From positions 1 to 13,445 of the forward strand of contig CALAGF010000030.1 in assembly GCA_937892345.1 (NCBI GenBank): a stretch of DNA of 13,445 nt, given 5' to 3'. Shown one piece after another: positions 7,728-13,445 of the stretch (the first letter of the stretch is position 1; the number at the start of each line of letters is the position of its first letter). Source of the stretch: an uncultured Rhodocyclaceae bacterium (lineage in GTDB: Bacteria; Pseudomonadota; Gammaproteobacteria; Burkholderiales; Rhodocyclaceae). The translations under genes were made by a program, and so were the position numbers. The notes beneath the pieces are model-generated. The model searched no databases and was not told where the DNA came from. It saw only the letters and a program-made list of their open reading frames with translations.

Positions 7728-8099
7728 ATGAAACCTCTGTTTTCCGTTTTTACCCTGCTGGCGTTGTTGACCGCAGCACCCGCATTCGCCCACATGGATC
7801 ACGGCAAGCCACAATTTGGTGGCGTGGTTGCCGAGGCAGGTATGGCCCAGTTTGAAATTGTGAGCAGCGGCAACGAAATCATCGTGCATGTCACGCAGCA
7901 TGGTGAGCCGATCAATACCGCAACAGCCACTGCCAAATTATGGGTGCTCGATGGCGCCAGCAAGTCGGAAATGGTGTTGAAGCCGGCTGGCGGCAATCTG
8001 TTCAAGGGGACGGGCAAGCTGCCGTCCGGCGCCAAGTTGATGCTGAATGCGAACTGGCCCGCACAAAAGCCGTTGCAGGCTCGTGCCGTGGCGCCTTGA
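7728..8099 (+). CDS. Small secreted His-rich-start protein, last gene of efflux operon (unknown function)
   Basis: The product is 123 residues with a clear signal peptide (about 1-21, PAFA/H). Its mature end begins HMDHGKPQFGGVV, a metal-binding-like His/Met start comparable to that of the adaptor. The rest (about 30-123) is beta-rich: QFEIVSSGNEIIVHVTQHGEPINTATATAKLWVL, then LFKGTGKLPSGAKLMLNANW. That pattern recalls small Ig-like periplasmic metal-handling proteins, but no catalytic motif is seen. AGGAG at 7716-7720 is a good ribosome site 20 bp after the permease stop, so it belongs to the operon. I do not recognise a named family. Proteins of this size with an 'AHxDHG' start occur beside RND metal pumps in my memory, and I infer substrate delivery or buffering in the periplasm. 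An unrelated structural role is possible. The TGA is followed within 30 bp by the end of the convergent kinase gene. Confidence 0.8.
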   Translation: MKPLFSVFTLLALLTAAPAFAHMDHGKPQFGGVVAEAGMAQFEIVSSGNEIIVHVTQHGEPINTATATAKLWVLDGASKSEMVLKPAGGNLFKGTGKLPSGAKLMLNANWPAQKPLQARAVAP

Positions 8100-8117
8100 G
8101 CGGCGATCGGCCGGGGG

Positions 8118-8148
8118 AAAAACCGGTTTAGTCCAGCCGGTCGACCGG
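8118..8148 (-). terminator. Possible weak intrinsic terminator at the convergent junction (kinase side)
   Basis: On the minus strand, ACCGG, a loop of about ten bases and CCGGT precede a run of T. This gives a 5-bp stem followed by U-rich RNA just after the kinase stop codon (TAA at 8130-8128). A perfect 12-base palindrome (8137-8148, CCGGTCGACCGG) overlaps it and could give an alternative hairpin. The stem is short, so the call is weak. No comparable site is seen for the plus-strand operon. Confidence 0.25.
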
Positions 8149-9918
8149 AATCCGGAACCAGAAACGCGAACCCGCCCCCGGTTCGCTTTCCATGCCGCAA
8201 CTGCCACCCATCGCTTCGCTCTGTCGTTTGAGCAGGGCGAGGCTCAGGCCGATACCTTCATGCGCTCGCGTGAGATGGGTGTCGAGTTGCGAAAATGCCT
8301 GGAAAATGCGTCGCCGGTCACTGGCGGCAATACCAATGCCGGTATCGGTGACGGAAAACTCGAGAATGACGCTGTTGTCCCGCTGCCCACATTCGCCGAC
8401 GCTGAGGATGATCGAACCCTGATCAGTAAAGCTGATGGCATTGTCCACTAGGCTGATCAGCATGCGTTCCAGCAAGCCGGGATTGCTGGCATAGGTTTTT
8501 TGGCTGGGTTCATCGCTGTCGCGGATGATCCTCAGCCCTTTTTGCGTCGCCATGCCATCGAAAATGCGTGCTGCGTGGTTCAGGATATCTTCCGGACAGA
8601 AGGGCGTATCGCGCCGCTCCAGGCTGGTGCCGGACTCAAGGCGGGTGAATTCCATGATGCTGTCGAAAATATCCAGCAGGCGCTTACCTGAAGCACTGAG
8701 CAAGACGGCTGATTCCTGTCTTTCATGTTCTTCCATGCCGCCCATTTCCATCAACTGGGCGATGCCGAGGATGCCGTTGAGTGGTGTGCGCAGTTCATGA
8801 CTCATGTTGGACAGGAAGCGGTTTTTTGCCGAGTTCGCAGCCTCGGCCATTTCCCGGGCGTGTTCGAGATTGGCATTGGCTTGCGAGAGTTCCTGTGTGC
8901 GTGCCTTGACCTTTTCCTCAAGCACCGCCTGGGCAGCACGTGCAGCCCCGCGCTGGCGCGATAGCAGCCAGACCAGTTCCAGCGTGATCAACAGCAGACT
9001 GGTGCCGTAGAGGGCAGCTTTCTGCCACCAGCCTTCCATTATCGCGTCGTGCGCCTCGCCCACAGTGACCAGCAGTGGCAGGTCGTGAATCCGGCGATAG
9101 ACGTATTCGCGGTCGACCTGGTCGACACGTGACCTGGCACGGTAATCGCCGTCACTGATACCCCGTTCAAGCCCGGCTTCAACTTCCATTAATTTGAACG
9201 GTTTACCGACCTGCTCCGGGAGTGCGGGCTGGCGTGCCATCAGCCGCGTATCGCCGGCAGCGAGTGAAAACAGGGACAGGTTGCCATTGTTGCCGATATT
9301 GATTTTCGCCAGCATGGCCTCGAAATGTTCCGCCCGAATGGCCGTCTGAACCAAACCTGCAAAACTGCCGTCCGGATGGTTGATGCGCTGGCTGAGCGTG
9401 AATAGCCATTTGCCGGTGAAGCGGGAAAGCAGCGGCTCGGAAAGGACAAGGCCGGCGTCCGGATTGTTTTTCTGTTTCTGGAAATATTGCCTGTCGCCGA
9501 CGTTGACCGCAGGAATTTCATCGCTATCGCCGGCACTGAAAACGACCTGGCCATCGGCATCAATGACCCGCAGACTGTTGATCTGTGTCTCGGGAATACT
9601 CTGCTCACGGCGCAGCAATTCGCGGTTGGCCTGACGCACAGTGATCGTTTCGCGCTGGGTCAGGTAGGGCGTAAACGCATGCGCCGCTTCGGTCAGCACA
9701 ACGTTGATTTTTTCAGTACTGGTGGTGACCTGCTGGGCAATCAGTGCGGCAAGATTGCTTGAGTGCTGACGGGAAAATTTCAGCTCCTGATGATAGGAAG
9801 CATATAGATCGCGGCCCAGCAGCGCCGCGAGCGTGCAGAACACCAACAAGAAAAGCAGGTTCAGCCAGTGATCCGGATGGCTCTGGTTTTCGGGAAAATC
9901 GCGAACTCTGGCTTCCAT
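8128..9918 (-). CDS. Membrane sensor histidine kinase with periplasmic Cache-type domain
   Basis: The product is 596 residues from ATG 9918; the open frame continues to TTG 9978, which adds 20 residues without any visible benefit. TM1 (about 18-36) and TM2 (about 302-320) enclose a periplasmic PDC/Cache-like domain. This domain holds VGDRQYFQKQK (140-150), EPLLSRFTGKW and DGSFAGLVQTAI, motifs of dCache_1-type sensors. A coiled coil (about 322-362) leads to HisKA with SHELRTPLN (373-381; phosphorylated His374). The HATPase domain follows: N box LLERMLISLVDNAISF (Asn493), G1 DTGIGI (525-530), F box IFQAFSQLD, and the unusual G2 box GIGLSL (555-560; GTGLGL is canonical). It has no receiver or HAMP. 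It lies 136 bp downstream of the hybrid kinase on the same strand and converges on the efflux operon. The ligand is unknown. No partner response regulator is in the window; phosphotransfer to the neighbouring hybrid kinase or to a distant regulator is inference. Confidence 0.9.
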   Translation of the reverse strand: MEARVRDFPENQSHPDHWLNLLFLLVFCTLAALLGRDLYASYHQELKFSRQHSSNLAALIAQQVTTSTEKINVVLTEAAHAFTPYLTQRETITVRQANRELLRREQSIPETQINSLRVIDADGQVVFSAGDSDEIPAVNVGDRQYFQKQKNNPDAGLVLSEPLLSRFTGKWLFTLSQRINHPDGSFAGLVQTAIRAEHFEAMLAKINIGNNGNLSLFSLAAGDTRLMARQPALPEQVGKPFKLMEVEAGLERGISDGDYRARSRVDQVDREYVYRRIHDLPLLVTVGEAHDAIMEGWWQKAALYGTSLLLITLELVWLLSRQRGAARAAQAVLEEKVKARTQELSQANANLEHAREMAEAANSAKNRFLSNMSHELRTPLNGILGIAQLMEMGGMEEHERQESAVLLSASGKRLLDIFDSIMEFTRLESGTSLERRDTPFCPEDILNHAARIFDGMATQKGLRIIRDSDEPSQKTYASNPGLLERMLISLVDNAISFTDQGSIILSVGECGQRDNSVILEFSVTDTGIGIAASDRRRIFQAFSQLDTHLTRAHEGIGLSLALLKRQSEAMGGSCGMESEPGAGSRFWFRIPVDRLD

Positions 9919-10054
9919 GCAGTCGCTGGCTTTGGGGTGAGGGCGGCCATGGTAACGGATTAGGGGGTCTTGCACCAAAGCAGGCGTCGAGCGTCGGGGA
10001 GGTGCGGCACTGCGGAAATTGCCCGGAAATGCGGGTTGACCGCAGGCAGGTGCA

Positions 10055-12778
10055 TCATTCAGCGGCCTGCATCCATTTCAGGAGTGTCGAAAACAGCAGT
10101 TCAGGCTGGTAGGGTTTGGCGATGAAATCGTTCATGCCGGCATGCATGCAACGCTGGCGATCATCAGAAAACGCATTCGCTGTCATGGCGATGATCGGTG
10201 TCCCGGCATGCCCGGGCAGCTCGCGGATACGGCGCGTGGCTTCAAGGCCATCCATGTGGGGCATCTGCATGTCCATCAGGATGATCCGGTAGGGGGTGCG
10301 GCTTGCCAGTTCCAGCGCACGTTGGCCGTCTTCGGCGATTTCCGCATGCAGACCGATGTCCTGCAGCATTGAAAGCGTGATTTCGCGGTTGACCGGTTCG
10401 TCTTCGGCCAGCAATACCCGAGTCCCTGCAAAGCCCTTGCGCAGCATGTCTTCGGCGCTGCCCGCGGCACGCATGCTGGCGGTCGACATCGTTCCCTGCG
10501 CTTTTTTCAGGCGGGCGGTGAACCAGAAAACACTGCCTTTCCCAAGGACGCTGCTGGCGCCAGCCTCTCCATGCATCAATTCGGCAATGCGCCGGGTGAT
10601 GGTCAGTCCCAGACCGGTGCCGCCGAAGCGGCGATTGGTCGATTGTTCCGCCTGCTGAAATGCGGCAAACAACCCGGGCAGAACGTCCGGCGCAATACCG
10701 ATGCCTGTGTCTTCGACTTCAAAGCGCAGGCGCGCACTGTCCGAGCTGTCCTCAATTTGGCGCACGCGCAGGGTGACCGTCCCTTCCTGGGTAAATTTCA
10801 CTGCATTCCCGGCGTAATTCAGCAGGGCTTGCTGCAGGCGGGTGGGGTCTCCCTGAAGCAGTCGGGGCATTGGATGAATTTCAGTGCGCAGCCGGATATT
10901 TTTGTTCTGGGCGCGCTCCTGCAGCATGGAGGTGACATTGCCGCAGACGCTCTCGATGTTGACCGGAATGGATTCGAGTTCAAAACATCCGGCTTCTATT
11001 TTGGACAGATCGAGAATCGCGTTGATGATTTCCAGCAGGTGGGTGCCGGCCGCTTCCATCTTGTCCAGCCGAACCGACTGCTCGGGTTGCAGGCCACCCA
11101 TGCGTAGCAGGTGCGCCAAGCCGTTGATGGTGTGCAGCGGCGTGCGAATCTCGTGCGACATGCTGGCCAGAAAGGCGCTCTTGGCCAGATTGGCACGCTC
11201 AGCGGCTTCCTTGGCCTGTTGCAGTTGCGCTGTGCGTTCGGCAACTTGCGATTCGAGTTCCTGACGGTACTGGTCGAGTTGCAGTTCGATATTTTTCTGT
11301 GCCGTGATATCGGCATGAATGCCCAGCATGCGAATCGCGTGCTGATCCTGATCCCAATTTGCGACCTTGCCTACAGAGCGCAGCCATTTCCAACTGCCAT
11401 CGGCGGCACGCCTGCGGTATTCGAGGCTTTCAGGCCCGCCTTCTTCAAGGCATTTTTCGAATGCCGCAGCCACTGCAGGCTGGTCATCGGGGTGGATATT
11501 GTCCAGCCACAAGGCCAGTGAGCCCTCAAAAAGCCCGGGTTCATAACCCAGCAGGCGGGGATATTCATCGCTGACATAGGCCTTGCCGGTGCTCAAGTCG
11601 AGGTCAAACCATGCTTGATTGGCAGCACTCAGGGCCAGTCGCAGGCGCGTCTCGTTTTCGCGCAATGCGTTGGCCTGGCGGAGCTCTTCGGTGATGTCGA
11701 GGCTCAACCCTACCAGCGCCACGGGCTTGCCTTCTGCATCCCGCTTGACGGCCTTGATAACGCGCAGATCATGGACCTCGCCATCGGCAAACGGCAATTG
11801 TTCCACCGTGGTGGTGACGTCCGCGGAACGCAATGCCTCCTCGTCCGAGATCATGCATTGCCGGCGAAAGGCTTCCGGGATCAGTTCCGTGTAATGGGCA
11901 ACTTCGGTGAAGCGAGCCTCCGGAATGCCCATGGCCCTGCAGAAGGCTTGATTGACAAAGGAAACCTTGCCCAAGCCGTTTTGCAACCAGATGCCGATTG
12001 GCGCGCAGTCGAGAATCAGTTGCAGCGTCTCCTGCTGCTGTTTCAAGGCGTTTTCGGCTTCAAGTTTTTCGGTGATGTCTCGCGCTATGCCAAACAGGCC
12101 GATGATCTCGCCTTGGGTGTTTAATACCGGGTATTTCCGGTTGTCTACCCAGCCTTGGCGTCCGTCCTTGGTCTGGTAGGGCTGGATTTCACGGGCCAAA
12201 GGCTTGCCGGAAAACACCTGTTTTTCCAGCCGGAAATAGGCATCGGCCAAGTGTTCCGGAAAAACATCGTAGTCGGTCTGGCCGATCAGATCAGTCCAGT
12301 GTTGTGTCGAGTGGGTAATGCTGACCAGGGTCTGGCTGGCCCCGGTGAAGACATGATTTCGATCCTTGAAGTAGATGAAGTCATCCGAGCTTTCCATCAT
12401 TGCCCGGAAATTCAACATGGTGTGTTCCGCATCGGTATCCGAGGCCAGCCGCCGAGCATCCTGCAAGCAGATTTCACGTTCACCGGAGGTCTCGCCTGTG
12501 CTGGCTAATCGGCATTCGCCCCGGCAGCAAATAATGCGCCCGTTGGCGTGACGGATCCGGATCGTGAAGCTGCCTGGCGGCGGCAGCTCGCGGGCGCAGA
12601 GATTGTGCGCAATATCGTGGTCATCCGGGTGAATCAGATCGAGAAGCCTGATGCCACCATTCAGGATCGTTTCCGGCAAATAGCCGAGAAGTGACATACT
12701 GGCGCTGACACTCAGGATTTCCGGAATTTCCCCCGGAACAAAGCGAACGTAGCAAGCGGAATCCATGTTCTCCAACAT
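10055..12778 (-). CDS. Soluble hybrid sensor histidine kinase: four PAS-like domains, HisKA, HATPase, receiver
   Basis: The 907 residues show no membrane segment, so it is probably cytoplasmic. Four PAS-like units are visible: about 8-110 (HPDD at 50-53), 122-237 (MESSDDFIYFKDRNHVF to GLFGIARDIT), 247-364 (ending VGLSLDIT) and 373-493 (GYEPGLFEGS, HPDD at 429-432, GIHADIT). A coiled coil (about 495-530) leads to HisKA SMSHEIRTPLH (539-549; His542, with His where Asn549 is usual). The ATPase follows: LLNYAGNAVKF (Asn658), DTGIGI (690-695) and GGTGLGL (719-725). The receiver (about 785-905) has acidic AEDE, phospho-acceptor Asp836 (MDMQMP), Thr866 and Lys888. GAGGAGG (about 9 bp upstream of ATG 12778) is a strong ribosome site. 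No DNA-binding output domain is present, so it likely passes phosphate to an Hpt protein or response regulator elsewhere. PAS 1 holds Cys84, Cys85 and Cys89, which could be redox-active; this is untested. It is divergent from prfC. Confidence 0.92.
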   Translation of the reverse strand: MLENMDSACYVRFVPGEIPEILSVSASMSLLGYLPETILNGGIRLLDLIHPDDHDIAHNLCARELPPPGSFTIRIRHANGRIICCRGECRLASTGETSGEREICLQDARRLASDTDAEHTMLNFRAMMESSDDFIYFKDRNHVFTGASQTLVSITHSTQHWTDLIGQTDYDVFPEHLADAYFRLEKQVFSGKPLAREIQPYQTKDGRQGWVDNRKYPVLNTQGEIIGLFGIARDITEKLEAENALKQQQETLQLILDCAPIGIWLQNGLGKVSFVNQAFCRAMGIPEARFTEVAHYTELIPEAFRRQCMISDEEALRSADVTTTVEQLPFADGEVHDLRVIKAVKRDAEGKPVALVGLSLDITEELRQANALRENETRLRLALSAANQAWFDLDLSTGKAYVSDEYPRLLGYEPGLFEGSLALWLDNIHPDDQPAVAAAFEKCLEEGGPESLEYRRRAADGSWKWLRSVGKVANWDQDQHAIRMLGIHADITAQKNIELQLDQYRQELESQVAERTAQLQQAKEAAERANLAKSAFLASMSHEIRTPLHTINGLAHLLRMGGLQPEQSVRLDKMEAAGTHLLEIINAILDLSKIEAGCFELESIPVNIESVCGNVTSMLQERAQNKNIRLRTEIHPMPRLLQGDPTRLQQALLNYAGNAVKFTQEGTVTLRVRQIEDSSDSARLRFEVEDTGIGIAPDVLPGLFAAFQQAEQSTNRRFGGTGLGLTITRRIAELMHGEAGASSVLGKGSVFWFTARLKKAQGTMSTASMRAAGSAEDMLRKGFAGTRVLLAEDEPVNREITLSMLQDIGLHAEIAEDGQRALELASRTPYRIILMDMQMPHMDGLEATRRIRELPGHAGTPIIAMTANAFSDDRQRCMHAGMNDFIAKPYQPELLFSTLLKWMQAAE

Positions 12779-12852
12779 CTGGTCGATCCTCCTCTTTGGA
12801 TATCATAGCCCAGTGTTGTATCCGGAATACGATCTGCAACAGGGGGGAACGG

Positions 12853-12858
12853 TATAAT
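12853..12858 (+). promoter_or_regulatory. Candidate -10 box of prfC (TATAAT)
   Basis: A perfect TATAAT lies 29 bp before the prfC GTG. I see no good -35 element at 16-18 bp spacing, so either the promoter is weak at -35 or relies on activators. The match alone is the support. Confidence 0.4.
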
Positions 12859-12887
12859 CGCGGTCTTTCCCTAGATTCAAGACCACC

Positions 12888-13445
<558 letters not shown>

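Noticed and set aside
9919..9978. 20-residue N-terminal extension of the membrane kinase from TTG 9978
   Set aside because: It adds a hydrophilic segment with no ribosome site and no conserved pattern; ATG 9918 is preferred, though neither start has a strong Shine-Dalgarno.
9979..10054. Gap between the two kinase genes, checked for small genes or RNA
   Set aside because: No start with ribosome site, no strong hairpin and no promoter-like pair was seen.
12816..12852. Possible -35 element (TTGTAT at 12816) for prfC
   Set aside because: Spacing to TATAAT is about 31 bp, far too long.

Overview
The window is GC-rich (roughly 60% by eye), with long ORFs, strong third-position G/C bias and genes packed in operons. 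The release factor 3 sequence at the right end and the style of the Cache and PAS sensor kinases fit a betaproteobacterium, possibly a Rhodocyclales-type freshwater or sludge bacterium. That assignment is inference from general resemblance; no rRNA or other lineage marker is present.

Left part (1-1146, minus strand): the N-terminal 382 residues of a membrane sensor with a periplasmic double-Cache-like domain. It runs off the left edge, so its output domain is not seen. After a divergent gap of about 100 bp comes a plus-strand operon (1248-8099) that looks like a tripartite RND efflux system. It contains a secreted His/Met/Cys-rich small protein, a TolC/CzcC-type outer-membrane factor, a small membrane-anchored periplasmic protein, an RND periplasmic adaptor with a His-rich mature N-terminus, a 1034-residue RND permease, and a second small periplasmic protein starting AHMDHG. 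The His-rich segments suggest a metal cation substrate, but the permease residues do not settle which one. The outer-membrane factor carries an in-frame TAG at 2477-2479 with the frame intact on both sides. It is therefore a nonsense-mutated (or mis-sequenced, or read-through) gene in an otherwise intact cluster.

Right part (8128-12778, minus strand): two sensor histidine kinases in tandem, converging on the efflux operon. The upstream one (10055-12778) is a soluble hybrid kinase with four PAS-like domains and a C-terminal receiver. The downstream one (8128-9918) is a membrane kinase with a periplasmic Cache-type domain and no receiver. No DNA-binding response regulator lies in the window, so their outputs are unknown. 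The last feature (12888 to the right edge) is the start of prfC, peptide chain release factor 3, transcribed divergently from the hybrid kinase.

No tRNA, rRNA, CRISPR array, insertion sequence or phage gene was seen. I found no clearly new system. The points most worth checking are the interrupted outer-membrane gene, the two uncharacterised accessory proteins of the efflux module, the permease's mixed proton-relay signature, and the orphan kinase pair.
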